64,000 nucleotides of DNA from Lysinibacillus sp. KCTC 33748 (lineage in GTDB: Bacteria; Bacillota; Bacilli; Bacillales_A; Planococcaceae), in assembly GCF_002237755.1 (NCBI RefSeq), contig NZ_MWSJ01000027.1, positions 1 through 64,000 on the forward strand, written 5' to 3'. Below, one piece after another: positions 29,199 through 39,027 of this stretch. Numbering within the stretch: position 1 is the first letter of the stretch; every line of letters begins with the position of its first letter. The notes beneath the pieces are model-generated. The model saw only the letters and a list, made by a program, of their open reading frames with translations. It did not search any database and was not told the origin of the DNA. Position numbers and translations under genes: made by a program.

Positions 29199-30368
29199 TT
29201 AATAACATACAATCCCTACACAAATCCCAATTAGCACGAGCAAATAAGGTTGAATTTTCCAACGCATTAAGCACCATAAAAAAACGGCTGCAATTACGAT
29301 GTCCAGTCCATTTTGAATTGTCTGTGTAACAATCGGATGAATAAAAGCTGCAGCTAATATGCCAACAACCGCTGCATTTGCACCAGCCATCGCTCCTCTT
29401 AATCCGGCAATACGATTAAGAGTTAGCCAAAAAGGCATTGCCCCTACTATAAGCAAAAATGCGGGTAAAAAAATCGCTATCGTTGCAATAATAGCCCCTG
29501 GCACTCCAGCAATGACCATACCTATATAAGAAGCAAACGTAAATAATGGACCAGGGACTACCTGCGTCATTCCGTATCCTGCTAAAAAATCGGAAGAACC
29601 CATTAATCCATTTTGGACAAACTGCGCCTCTAGTAAAGGCAATACGACATGACCTCCACCAAATACTAATGCACCTGATAAATAAAACTTTTCAAATAAC
29701 ATAAACCATTCATATTGAATAATTGGGCTAGCGATTGGTAAACCAATAAGTAATAGAACAAACAGCGCTAAAAAACATACACCGGTCATTTTTGAAATCG
29801 GCACAAGCGTTTCTTTTGGGTCTTCTTTTTGATTAGTCATCTTAAAAAAGAGATAGCCTATAAAAGAAGCAACAATAATAGTAGTTACTTGAGCAAGTGG
29901 ATGAACCCATAAAAGCACTACTACAAGTGCTAACAAAGCGATTATAAAATGGCGAATACTAGGGATTAATTTTTGGGACATTTCTAAAATAGCTTGTGCA
30001 ACAATCGCAACAGCCACTAATTTTAAGCCATGAACCCAGCCCATATCCATCCCTGTATATGCAGAAAAATACGCAAATGCCATAAGCAACAAAACCGATG
30101 GCAATGTAAAACCAAGAAATGACACAACACTCCCCAATAAACCGCCTCTTAATAAGCCGATACCCATCCCTACCTGGCTAGATGCTGGCCCAGGTAAAAA
30201 TTGACTGAGTCCAACTAGTTGACTGTATTCTTTATCAGATAGCCATATACGCTTCTGAACATATTCATTTTGAAAATACCCTAAATGAGCAGTAGGACCC
30301 CCAAAGGATGTACAACCTAATTTTAGTGAAACTAAAAAAATCTCCCATAATTTTCGCAATATCTTCAA
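29199..30368 (-). CDS. chrA: ChrA family chromate/anion transporter
   Basis: 389-aa two-domain (long-chain) chromate ion transporter family protein. Each half carries the family motif: FGGPTAHLG (about 22-30) with LPGPASSQVG (about 54-63), then FGGGHVVLPLLE (about 236-247) with VPGPLFTFASYIG. About ten membrane helices. Family members export chromate, but many are uncharacterised, so substrate is not certain. No regulator adjoins it. Confidence 0.88.
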   Translation of the reverse strand: MKILRKLWEIFLVSLKLGCTSFGGPTAHLGYFQNEYVQKRIWLSDKEYSQLVGLSQFLPGPASSQVGMGIGLLRGGLLGSVVSFLGFTLPSVLLLMAFAYFSAYTGMDMGWVHGLKLVAVAIVAQAILEMSQKLIPSIRHFIIALLALVVVLLWVHPLAQVTTIIVASFIGYLFFKMTNQKEDPKETLVPISKMTGVCFLALFVLLLIGLPIASPIIQYEWFMLFEKFYLSGALVFGGGHVVLPLLEAQFVQNGLMGSSDFLAGYGMTQVVPGPLFTFASYIGMVIAGVPGAIIATIAIFLPAFLLIVGAMPFWLTLNRIAGLRGAMAGANAAVVGILAAAFIHPIVTQTIQNGLDIVIAAVFLWCLMRWKIQPYLLVLIGICVGIVCY

Positions 30369-30464
30369 CTACTCTCGATGTCATATATATTCATATTACA
30401 TTGAGTAATCATCTTTTTAGTTTAAGATATTGTAAAATTTAAAAAGTTACGGATGTAGGTTTCG

Positions 30465-31307
30465 TTATTTATCTTCAATTTTAATAGCAGAGCCCAGTTC
30501 ACTTCCATTTTTAGCAACTGGAATTAGCTCATAACTATTTCCGGTCAAATATAATGCGTCGAGGCGGACACCCCATTTTGTATAATCTTCATTTAAAGGA
30601 TAAGCAGAGTTAATGTGCCAAGTTTCCCCTGACGCTGATTGAATTTTAAAATGTATCGCTTCATTTAGTAAGCTTTTCTCGGAATGAAAGTAAATCGTTG
30701 TAGATATTGGTGTAGAAACAACCTTTTCTATCGTTATTTCTTGACCATCTAATAGCTTTACTTTTTTCTCAACAGAGAAGGTATTTCTATCTTCTTGTAA
30801 TTGCTCTTGCGAAGCTTTCACTTGAAATTCCCATGGCTCGTCAATCTTTTTTTCCCCGTTCCAGTTGTTATAACGAATATCTAAGCTTAATATTTTATCT
30901 GCTGGTAGTTCTCTTAATTTCACACTACTATAAATTGTATAATTTTTATTGGATTGTTGGATTGTCTGTCCTCCATTTCTAACCGTGAGCTCTTTTCCAT
31001 TCACAAAAACTTGTGGAAAGAAAAAGATTTGATTGTCGAAATTTAAGTCCTTGACTGGCTTAAAAGTAGCGTTCAGTAATATTTGGTTATCATCAATGAT
31101 TATTTCATTTAACGTTAAACGTCCGAGAGCATTTTCAGTAGTTTTGTCGACAACTGTTTTGTATGCTTCAAAATTCAAATCTTTCTTAAATAAAAAATAA
31201 TAAACAATGACACAAGTAGCTACCAATAAAAGCAATACTACAATAAACCATATTTTGCGTCCTAGGTTTCCCTTTGGCTGATTCTCAACTAGAAGCATAT
31301 CGGACAT
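30465..31307 (-). CDS. Membrane-anchored protein, DUF5643/DUF4179-like
   Basis: About 280 aa: short cytoplasmic N-terminus, one transmembrane helix (about residues 21-43) and a beta-rich extracytoplasmic region (FNDNQI, VKLRELPADKILSLDI..). It resembles the extracellular part of DUF4179/DUF5643 proteins that often accompany ECF sigma factors, but no sigma gene is adjacent. Several ATGs compete; 31307 has the best spacing from GAGG. Confidence 0.6.
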   Translation of the reverse strand: MSDMLLVENQPKGNLGRKIWFIVVLLLLVATCVIVYYFLFKKDLNFEAYKTVVDKTTENALGRLTLNEIIIDDNQILLNATFKPVKDLNFDNQIFFFPQVFVNGKELTVRNGGQTIQQSNKNYTIYSSVKLRELPADKILSLDIRYNNWNGEKKIDEPWEFQVKASQEQLQEDRNTFSVEKKVKLLDGQEITIEKVVSTPISTTIYFHSEKSLLNEAIHFKIQSASGETWHINSAYPLNEDYTKWGVRLDALYLTGNSYELIPVAKNGSELGSAIKIEDK

Positions 31308-31857
31308 CATGTACACCTCATTTTAAGAAAGTATGTCTGCACAAAAGCTTTTTATTTATTGTAGTTTTCAGTTGAACATTATATAACCTCTAACGTTGTC
31401 TTGATTTGGCTGATTTCGCTATGTATCTAAAGGAATAATGTATATTCCTTTATTCTGAATGAACATAAAGTACTGCTATTCGGCAAAACGAGGGGTTGAT
31501 TTCCGTTCCGACTGGGCGCTTTGTTGCTGCCGATTCGCTGCAGGGTCTCGGGCCAACAGATGTTTTTTGCGCGAAAGCGTAGTGCTAACGTAGCGGCAGC
31601 AGAGGGTTTTGATTGTGCGAAAGCGCAGCGACAGCACGATGTTGATCACGAAGGCATTATCACAGGGTATGATTTTTTTAGCCTTCGTTCCCCTATTGCT
31701 GATCCCCAAGGAGTCACCCCGTCACCACTTCAATCAACCACACAGCATAGTATCGTCACTGATAATAAGAGGAAATCCTCTCATTTAAATCGTTGCACAA
31801 TCTAAAAGATTCCCTTGACCATTTTTTCAACACTACTTTAGGAATAGTCCATATCCC
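31308..31857. other. 550-bp spacer with repeat sequences
   Basis: Contains a GGTTGATTTCCGTTCCG stretch (31494 on) that I recall as part of a common Bacillaceae intergenic repeat, and copy B of the dispersed repeat (31521-31735). No credible gene. Confidence 0.5.
31521..31735. repeat. Dispersed intergenic repeat, copy B
   Basis: Same orientation as copy A at 87-303, with an 8-base deletion near its left end and scattered substitutions. Not preceded by the 37-bp tandem array. Confidence 0.85.
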
Positions 31858-33048
31858 TTACTCTTGATGACGAACCTTTTTGGCCTCTTCCATTAAATAC
31901 TCTACAAATAACTCATCTTTCACTAACCATGCTTGATAATTTCTTTTTAAAAACCATTCCGCTTCATAAAAACTTGTAAAGATTTGATCTAATGGCAGTT
32001 TATTTTTTTCAATTATCCAATCAAAATCACTTATTGAATATAGAAGGAAATTTTCTTCTTCAAGATTTTTATACATTGTCCCAAACGAAGAAAACCTTAA
32101 ATTATAGCGATTTCGTTTGGCATCTTCAGGTATTGGTGCTATATGAAATGTTTGTGTTACATACTTCTCATAAGCTTCATCTGTTAAAGAGCAACCAGCT
32201 GCTTTTTGATGCCCTCCCCCTCCGAATTCTGCTGCAATAGCTGAAACATCTACATGATCATGAATCGTGCGAAAGGAAATTCTTTTGCCACCCATATTTA
32301 ATATAGCTATAAAATCAAGGTGTACATTTTCTTTTCCCAATTCATTCCCAAGCTCTGAATGATAAGATTCTGCATACACTACACCTGTAAAGTATTCTCC
32401 TATCGATGTTTGAACTAGCTCCCGTTTTTTTCGGCGGATGTACCGTTCTATTTTCTCTTCTTCCATACGCAACATTTTCTTTTCAAATTCATCAAAGTCA
32501 AAGTGTTCGCTTGTCTTTAAGCGTTCAAGCATTTTTTCTTCAAAGTCATCGATTGATACTAAAAAAAAGAGAGTGTTTAACCGACGTGCTTGTTGATTAT
32601 CATTCTTTTCCCATTCCCATGTATCGTACTGTCTCACTAACTCTACAAATTCTGTGATGGCATTTGTTTGTTCTAAAAACCCATGTGAAACAAGGTACTG
32701 ATAAAATAAGGACGTTGCTGATGTTAAATATCCATTTTCATCTTCTACTATTACTTTACCCCATTCATAATCGTTCAAATGATAAGCTGTTTTATGATGA
32801 TCAAGCAACTGAACATTGCCAGTTGCTGTATAATAATCATCTAATCTCTTTTCATTTTCCTCATTTGGAGATAAGTCTGTAATTAATAAAAATGTACCTT
32901 GTTCGTTCGTGTCTAAAAAAAATTCAATCTCGCGATCAAGCGCTGAAATCGAATTGTACCTTACCTTCACTTGATCTTGAAAAGCAAGTTTGGCTAAAAT
33001 TCCGCAACCTATTCCATCTAAATCATTATGTGATAGCAATTTGTACAT
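31858..33048 (-). CDS. nrnB: DHH-family oligoribonuclease NrnB
   Basis: DHH/DHHA1 phosphodiesterase (396 aa), matching B. subtilis NrnB (YngD) in length and layout, which degrades nanoRNA. Motifs: SHNDLDGIGCG near residue 6, LLDHHKT near 85, and the DHHA1 signature GGGGHQKAAG near 285. Start 33048 (MYKLLSH) follows GGGAGGTG. Confidence 0.88.
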   Translation of the reverse strand: MYKLLSHNDLDGIGCGILAKLAFQDQVKVRYNSISALDREIEFFLDTNEQGTFLLITDLSPNEENEKRLDDYYTATGNVQLLDHHKTAYHLNDYEWGKVIVEDENGYLTSATSLFYQYLVSHGFLEQTNAITEFVELVRQYDTWEWEKNDNQQARRLNTLFFLVSIDDFEEKMLERLKTSEHFDFDEFEKKMLRMEEEKIERYIRRKKRELVQTSIGEYFTGVVYAESYHSELGNELGKENVHLDFIAILNMGGKRISFRTIHDHVDVSAIAAEFGGGGHQKAAGCSLTDEAYEKYVTQTFHIAPIPEDAKRNRYNLRFSSFGTMYKNLEEENFLLYSISDFDWIIEKNKLPLDQIFTSFYEAEWFLKRNYQAWLVKDELFVEYLMEEAKKVRHQE

Positions 33049-33111
33049 TTTTTCACCTCCCAATTAGTATGGTTTAACATTAAAAAATTATCGGTATTGT
33101 TAGGAGTGTTT

Positions 33112-33480
33112 ATGCTGAAAAAGAGGACTACTTATTTAGGACTTGGTCTATTATTCATTGTTGCTTTAGGATTTGGTACATATAAGTTGATGAATGCTAG
33201 ATCGTACCAACTATTTGGCACTATTACTTCACATGTCGAAACACATCAGAAGGTCGTAGCATTAACTTTTGATGATGGCCCTACTAAAAATGTTAGCGCC
33301 ATTGTATCCTTATTAGACGACTACAACACTAAAGCAACCTTTTTTCTAATTGGAAAGGAAATTGAGGAAAATCCAGAGGAAGCTAAAAAAATTGTCCAGG
33401 CAGGTCACCAAATTGGAAATCATACGTATTCACATCAGCGAATGGTGTTTAAAAGTCCTGCTGTTTACAACAGCTTGTGA
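33112..33480 (+). pseudogene. Truncated polysaccharide deacetylase
   Basis: 122 aa from ATG 33112: N-terminal anchor (about residues 8-26), then the NodB-domain start with the TFDDGPT metal/catalytic motif (about 55-61) and GNHTYSHQRM (about 102-111). It stops straight after this second motif, while family members continue about 100 residues with the RxPxG and later catalytic motifs. The 400 bp that follow show no remnant in any frame I could read, so the 3' half is deleted. Probably inactive. Confidence 0.75.
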
Positions 33481-33886
33481 TGCAGGACAAACATATCACA
33501 TCATTTATACTCGCTTCTCATTCATAGTCATAAAGCATTAAAAAATCCGCATTTATTTATTAAATTAAAATTATTATTTGCATAGTATTCACCATAAAAA
33601 GTTTCTTTTCCTCATAGAATTCCCCCTTCACTAACTTTGCAAAAATACATAAAAAAATGTCATGAAAACCCTTTAAAATCAACATTAACAGAAATAATCC
33701 ATTATATAAATTCCCCAAATATTTCACCACAAAACAAGTTAGACTATTTAGAAATGTCTAAAATTAATTTTCCAATAAAATATAAATTCATTTTTTGTTA
33801 TAATATGTTATCATTATTTTAGTAAAACGACCTATTTTTATGAAATAAAAAAACAGGGGAAAAACGAACTATAAAGGATGATGAAT
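33481..33886. other. AT-rich spacer before the decarboxylase
   Basis: No gene recognised. It holds a good extended -10 promoter near 33796-33804. Confidence 0.5.
33796..33804 (+). promoter_or_regulatory. Extended -10 promoter of the decarboxylase-chemoreceptor unit
   Basis: TGTTATAAT fits TGnTATAAT exactly, about 80 bp before the start codon; no clear -35. Confidence 0.55.
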
Positions 33887-35536
33887 ATGAAAAAAATCCA
33901 GCAATTATTCCAAAGTGAAGATGGAAATATCGAACAAAGAGAGAACTTTTTAACCCTATTAGAGAAAATTGTTACATCATTAGATGAATTAAAAGATCCA
34001 CAAACAACGACTCTTGGACCGATGAAAGAACGCTCTGACAATTTCTATAAAGAGTTAATGCAAGAAAATCAAGTACCAGTTTCAGGTGTCGGGCTTGATC
34101 AAGTTGTAAATGAATTAACAAAATTGATGCAAGGACATCCTTACCATACACGCAACTTTGTAACAAATGTTTTGCCAATGGCAAGCATTCCAGGCATATT
34201 GGGCCAATTCACAAATGCTCTACTTAATGGTAACAATCTATGGGATGTATACGGACCTGCTGCCGCAGAATGTGAGGTAAAAGTAGTAGCAATGATGTCG
34301 AAGTTAGTTGGCTACGACTATACACAAAGCTTTGGTTACACAACTTGGGGTGGACAAGGGGCTGTTTTCAGTGGGCTACGTCTTGCAATCGCTAAACAAT
34401 TCCCTAACGCAAAGGAAGATGGCATACCTAATAATTTATATTGTTTTGCTTCAGAAAATGCTCATTACAGCTTATTAAAATCAATTGAAGCAGTCGGCAT
34501 CGGTAGCAAGCATTTAATTCGCGTTAAAGCTGGACAAGATCATTCAATGGATATTGAAGACTTACGTTTGCGTATGACTGAGGTTATCGAAAAAGGTGGT
34601 ATTCCAGTTTATGTAGTTGCTACAACAGGCGCTACAGATCAATTTGCTATAGATGATGTACAAGCAATCAAAATTGTTACAACTGAGCTAGAACAAAAAC
34701 ATTCCTTAAAGCCTATACATATTCACGCTGATTCAGCGTTAGGTGGTTTTTACGCATTTTTCAACGATTATGATTTTAAGGCAAATCCACTTCAACTAGA
34801 AACTGATGTTTTACAAGGACTTGAACAAATTAGAGAACGTATGCAATATCTACCTATTGCAGATAGCCTTTGCTTCGACTTCCAAAAGCTTGGTCAAACA
34901 CCGTATTTAACAAGCTTATTCTTAATAAAAGAAGGAAAACATTTGCAGCTATTAGATATCGAGGACTTTGACACACCTTATGTAGGTAATCGAGGCTATG
35001 GTTCTTACCATACAGGCTATACATTAGAGTGCTCTCGTATGGGTAGTTCAATTGCTATTTATGCTGCATTACAGGCGTTTGGTAAAGAAGGCTACCAACA
35101 AATATTAGCTAATTATGTGCGTGTAAATTTAGCGTTCCGTGCGCAGTTAGCTGAGAAAACGCCAATGTTACAAGTAGTCAATGAGTCTAATATTGGACCA
35201 GTCACAGCCTTCCGTTTATATCCAGAAGGTTTGAATTGGAATTCTGAACAGTCAGGTAGCTATACACAAGATCAAATTGAATATATTAATGGCCTAAATG
35301 CTTCTTTATTTGAAATTATAGGAGAAGGTCGCGACGAAGTATTTTTCGGTGATACAACACGTGTTTGCACTGTCAACACTAGCGATACAAAACAACAACT
35401 TCCAGTCGCTGCTGCAAAATTCTTTTCAATCTCTCCTTATACTGAGACAGAACATATTAGTGATATGGTTCAGTTCTTACAACAAAAGGTGAAAGTATTG
35501 GAGGCTGCTAAAGTTGAGTATAGTCAAAAAATTTAA
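33887..35536 (+). CDS. PLP-dependent group II decarboxylase, substrate unknown
   Basis: 549-aa fold-type I PLP enzyme of the glutamate/tyrosine/aromatic amino acid decarboxylase group. Seen: [11 protein letters not shown] (PLP-stacking His region, about 195), [10 protein letters not shown] (PLP-binding Asp, about 284) and [11 protein letters not shown] (about 330), where Lys should bind PLP. In the family the Lys is normally preceded by His; here it is Gln. The ATG at 33887 has normal spacing from AAAGG. Its last 23 bp overlap the chemoreceptor gene. Confidence 0.8.
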   Translation: MKKIQQLFQSEDGNIEQRENFLTLLEKIVTSLDELKDPQTTTLGPMKERSDNFYKELMQENQVPVSGVGLDQVVNELTKLMQGHPYHTRNFVTNVLPMASIPGILGQFTNALLNGNNLWDVYGPAAAECEVKVVAMMSKLVGYDYTQSFGYTTWGGQGAVFSGLRLAIAKQFPNAKEDGIPNNLYCFASENAHYSLLKSIEAVGIGSKHLIRVKAGQDHSMDIEDLRLRMTEVIEKGGIPVYVVATTGATDQFAIDDVQAIKIVTTELEQKHSLKPIHIHADSALGGFYAFFNDYDFKANPLQLETDVLQGLEQIRERMQYLPIADSLCFDFQKLGQTPYLTSLFLIKEGKHLQLLDIEDFDTPYVGNRGYGSYHTGYTLECSRMGSSIAIYAALQAFGKEGYQQILANYVRVNLAFRAQLAEKTPMLQVVNESNIGPVTAFRLYPEGLNWNSEQSGSYTQDQIEYINGLNASLFEIIGEGRDEVFFGDTTRVCTVNTSDTKQQLPVAAAKFFSISPYTETEHISDMVQFLQQKVKVLEAAKVEYSQKI

Positions 35537-37211
35537 AAGCTCTTTACTCTATAAATATATTGCCAGTTTTACTATTCCAATTGCTATTATTTCTGTAATA
35601 TTTAGTATCGTATTATTTATTACATCTAATCGGATCATCGATAATTTCGTTATTACACAATTTGAGTCAGAATTAGAAATTATATCAAATGTAATTTTTG
35701 ATGATATTGACATAAATGACGTCAAAGCTGCAGATGACGGTGATAAGGATAAATATGAAGACATATTAAAGGAATTAAATGAAGCTCTTAAAGAGTATGA
35801 TATTCAAAATGCCTACGTTCTTTCCCGGGCAAACGGTAAGGAACATATCGTGGCATTAAGTGATAAAGATGATTATCAAGAGAGCTATGCTTTTAGCCAG
35901 GAAATGAATGATGCACTAGATAATGGAACTGTTCAATCCAGCGATATTTATGAAGATGAATATGGAATTCATAAATCGATTTTTTTACCATTTAAAGATA
36001 CTGATATTCTTTTTGGTTTAGATATGGACGCTTCCTTTATTTCTAAGCTTCAAACAGAAACTCTTTGGATTTGTATCATCATGACCGTGATGTTTTTGAT
36101 ATTCGGTATTATTGTGGCTTATGTCATTAGTAAAGGTATTATTAAACCAATTAAAAATATGACTAGTTATGTTGGTAAGGTTGCACAAGGCGACTTAGCT
36201 GTTGAATCACTTAACATAAAGGGTTCTAATGAAATTGCACAGCTTTCAGATGGCATTGAAAATATGACAGGAGACTTACGCTCACTAATTCAGCAAATTG
36301 CTGAAAATGCTGAGCAAGTAGCTGCTATGTCAGAAGAGTTGTCGGCAGGCTCTGAGCAAACAAGTGCATCTATTCAACAAATTACATCCTCAATGCAAGA
36401 GGTAGCTGCAGGATCAGAAAAACAAACTTCCTCTATTGAAGAAGTAGAAACTCATATTACGACAATCTCCACAAGGATGTCAGAAGTTGTAGCGAGCGTA
36501 AATGATGTCACTACTAAAGCATCTAATGCATCTTCTATTTCTGAAAAAGGTAATACGACGATTCAAAGTGCTACAGAAAAAATGGCCTTAACATCTAATG
36601 CTATTCAAGAGACTTCAGATGTTGTGAAACGTTTAAGCACTTATTCAAACGAGATCGGCGATATTGTCACTTTAATTAACGAGATTACGGATCAAACAAA
36701 TTTACTCGCTTTAAATGCCTCTATTGAAGCAGCACGTGCTGGTGAGCATGGTAAAGGCTTTGCAGTTGTAGCCGAAGAAGTGCGTAAATTAGCTGACCAA
36801 TCTTTAGCAGCGACGAATAGTATTCGAACACGAATTGAGACGATTAAAGAAGAGTCTACTCAAGCTGTGAAATCTATGGAGATTAGCAGTAATAATCTTG
36901 CAGAAAGCTCTACTAGCTTTAATGAATCAGGTGTAGCCTTTAAAGAAATATATTCGAATATTACTTCATTAACTCAAGAAATGGATTCTGTCAATAATAT
37001 CATTTCTAACATTAATGACGGGGTTAACAACATTGCATTTTCTGTAGAGGAAGTTGGTGTAGTAGCCGTTCAAGCGTCTGGAAACATTCAAAATGTGGCT
37101 GCTGCTTCTGAGGAACAATCAGCTAGTATTGAGGAGATTACGGCGTCTTCAAATAATTTAGCTGAGATGGCACAACAACTTCGTAATATCATACAAAAAT
37201 TTCAGCTGTAA
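35514..37211 (+). CDS. Methyl-accepting chemotaxis protein
   Basis: 565-aa transmembrane chemoreceptor: TM1 about 15-37, extracytoplasmic sensor about 38-180, TM2 about 183-206, HAMP, then a long signalling coiled coil with the hairpin tip [18 protein letters not shown] near 395. Start is TTG 35514, with GGAGG 9 bases upstream, both inside the decarboxylase coding region; translation is likely coupled. A terminator follows. A ligand related to the decarboxylase substrate or amine is a reasonable guess. Confidence 0.9.
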   Translation: MSIVKKFKSSLLYKYIASFTIPIAIISVIFSIVLFITSNRIIDNFVITQFESELEIISNVIFDDIDINDVKAADDGDKDKYEDILKELNEALKEYDIQNAYVLSRANGKEHIVALSDKDDYQESYAFSQEMNDALDNGTVQSSDIYEDEYGIHKSIFLPFKDTDILFGLDMDASFISKLQTETLWICIIMTVMFLIFGIIVAYVISKGIIKPIKNMTSYVGKVAQGDLAVESLNIKGSNEIAQLSDGIENMTGDLRSLIQQIAENAEQVAAMSEELSAGSEQTSASIQQITSSMQEVAAGSEKQTSSIEEVETHITTISTRMSEVVASVNDVTTKASNASSISEKGNTTIQSATEKMALTSNAIQETSDVVKRLSTYSNEIGDIVTLINEITDQTNLLALNASIEAARAGEHGKGFAVVAEEVRKLADQSLAATNSIRTRIETIKEESTQAVKSMEISSNNLAESSTSFNESGVAFKEIYSNITSLTQEMDSVNNIISNINDGVNNIAFSVEEVGVVAVQASGNIQNVAAASEEQSASIEEITASSNNLAEMAQQLRNIIQKFQL

Positions 37212-37222
37212 GAAATACTAAT

Positions 37223-37284
37223 AAAAAATCCGCTATGCTTTCTGTAGGTAAGTTTCTACCAACAGAAGTTTATGCGGATTTTTT
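37223..37284. terminator. Bidirectional terminator
   Basis: AAAAAATCCGC/GCGGATTTTTT stem with an inner CTGTAG-type hairpin, between the convergent chemoreceptor and epimerase genes. Confidence 0.85.
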
Positions 37285-37305
37285 CATTGTCACTTAAAAG
37301 TCTTT

Positions 37306-38241
37306 TTATACTCTCTTGTTCATCCATGCAAGCGTTTCTTCTAGCCCTACTCTATACGAAGTACTTGGTAAAGCGCCTATTTCCTTTTCAAATTTCTCCC
37401 CACTTAAAATGACTGGTTCTTCTGTTAAATACAAGATTTCAACTACTTCTTTCATAGAAGGAGCAAATATTCCAATCAGCCGGATCATGCCTTTAGAAAC
37501 TGTACGAATACCCTTTTTGTAGCCAGTAATGTCACGTAAAATTTTCACTAGTTCTTCCCCTGCAATTGGGTGAGCAGCTGGCACATTCCAATTTTGATTA
37601 TAGGTGTCGTCTCGCAAAGCAAGCTCTACCATAGCCTTTGCGCCATCAACTGTATAAAGAAATTCCCTCTTCACTTGCATATTCCCTACAAAATTAGCTT
37701 TTTTATCTTGCGCAACACTTTTTAATGTTTCATAGAGTATTGTGTTCTCTGCGTTTGGTCCGTATAAATCAGGAAAATGTACAATTAACGAGGGTGCATT
37801 ACTGTTTTTCAATTTATTTTCCATCGTTAAGCGAATTTTCCCCTTTTTCGTCTGTGGTTCCTTTCTAGCTTGCTCTATTACAGGGTTTGTCGATTGTCTT
37901 CCATATGCATAAATATTATCTACAAATGCAATCTTCGCTCCTCGCCTCTCGGCTATGTTGATCACCATATCTAAGCATCGCAAATGGAGTTTTTTCCAAT
38001 CCTGATACGGAAAACTAATAGCATGAAAAATAATATCCACACCGTTTGAAGCTCTCATCATGTCCTGTTCATTAAATACATCGCCTGAAATGATTTCGAC
38101 ATTTTTGTGCTGCCGGAAAAGTGCAACTAACTTTTCTTCATTTCTAGCAAATGCCTTTACCTGTATATTTCTACTAACTAGTTCATTTACTAGCGCATAA
38201 CCCATACCACCAGATGCCCCAATAACTAATGCTTTTTGCAA
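37306..38241 (-). CDS. NAD(P)-dependent epimerase/dehydratase-like protein
   Basis: 311-aa extended SDR-type Rossmann protein with GASGGMG (residues 8-14) and a later YAYGRQ segment near 112 in place of the usual YxxxK. Substrate unknown. It shares a 15-bp operator with the TetR gene upstream, suggesting it is the TetR target. Confidence 0.75.
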   Translation of the reverse strand: MQKALVIGASGGMGYALVNELVSRNIQVKAFARNEEKLVALFRQHKNVEIISGDVFNEQDMMRASNGVDIIFHAISFPYQDWKKLHLRCLDMVINIAERRGAKIAFVDNIYAYGRQSTNPVIEQARKEPQTKKGKIRLTMENKLKNSNAPSLIVHFPDLYGPNAENTILYETLKSVAQDKKANFVGNMQVKREFLYTVDGAKAMVELALRDDTYNQNWNVPAAHPIAGEELVKILRDITGYKKGIRTVSKGMIRLIGIFAPSMKEVVEILYLTEEPVILSGEKFEKEIGALPSTSYRVGLEETLAWMNKRV

Positions 38242-38259
38242 ACTATATTCCCCCTTTAA

Positions 38260-38274
38260 TTAACCACTGGTCAA
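38260..38274. promoter_or_regulatory. TetR operator, epimerase copy
   Basis: TTAACCACTGGTCAA, near-perfect palindrome, 19 bp upstream of the epimerase start; identical to 38905-38919 in reverse complement. Confidence 0.75.
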
Positions 38275-38312
38275 ATAACTGTTAAAAGAAGGCTCTAGAT
38301 TTTTTTCTAGAG

Positions 38313-38891
38313 CTACTCTCTAAATGTTAAAGCCTTCATAAGAAATTTTGCATGTACATCCACTGCTTCTTTCGCTTCCTCATAATTTTTAACATAATGA
38401 CGATAATGTGCAACAAATCCATGAAGAGCAATGAATGTAGAATGAATATCTGAAATCAACAGTTCTGTTGTTGATAAGAAACGTACAGATTGTGCAAATT
38501 TTTCATAGCTAAGGTTTGCTGCCTCTTGCGATAGCCCATCAATTTCGCTATCCCTCATGATAAACATTAATTCATACTGACTTTGATTATTTAAACCAAA
38601 CGCCATAAAGCCTACAAAAACATTCAGCAGTTTAGTGTCATGATCTTCAGGACCGTTCATATTTTCATCTAAAGTATTATTTAGTTCAAAAAAATAATCA
38701 CTTAATATCGCATAAAATATTTCGGCTTTATTTTTAAAATGATAATAAATAGCCCCATGACTACAACCAAGCTCTTTAGCAATACTACGCATTGATATTT
38801 GCTGAAAATCCTTCGTAATAAATTGCTTATGAGCCTCGTTTACAATCATTTCTTTCGTCAAATCTTTTGTTGATGGCTTACGTGGCGACAT
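38313..38891 (-). CDS. TetR/AcrR family regulator
   Basis: 192-aa repressor with N-terminal helix-turn-helix: SMRSIAKELGCSHGAIYYHF at about residues 33-52. The ligand domain resembles the TetR_C group that follows KNKAEIFYAI. It sits 71 bp upstream of the epimerase gene and both promoters share a palindrome, so autoregulation plus control of the epimerase is likely. Inducer unknown. Confidence 0.9.
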   Translation of the reverse strand: MSPRKPSTKDLTKEMIVNEAHKQFITKDFQQISMRSIAKELGCSHGAIYYHFKNKAEIFYAILSDYFFELNNTLDENMNGPEDHDTKLLNVFVGFMAFGLNNQSQYELMFIMRDSEIDGLSQEAANLSYEKFAQSVRFLSTTELLISDIHSTFIALHGFVAHYRHYVKNYEEAKEAVDVHAKFLMKALTFRE

Positions 38892-38904
38892 AGTACCCTC
38901 CTTA

Positions 38905-38919
38905 TTGACCAGTGGTTAA
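38905..38919. promoter_or_regulatory. TetR operator, autoregulatory copy
   Basis: TTGACCAGTGGTTAA, palindromic except positions 3/13, 14 bp upstream of the tetR start. Confidence 0.75.
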
Positions 38920-38981
38920 CAATAAGTATAAAAGCACTTTCATCTTTTGGCAATAGCTACACAAAAATATAGTAACTCAAA

Positions 38982-39018
38982 AAACAACCCCGTACTACTT
39001 AAGAGTAGGGGGCTGTTT
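38982..39018 (-). terminator. Terminator after the yqeY-like gene
   Basis: AAACAACCCC...GGGGGCTGTTT stem with A-rich 5' side giving a minus-strand T-run. Confidence 0.75.
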
Positions 39019-39027
39019 CTAACGATA

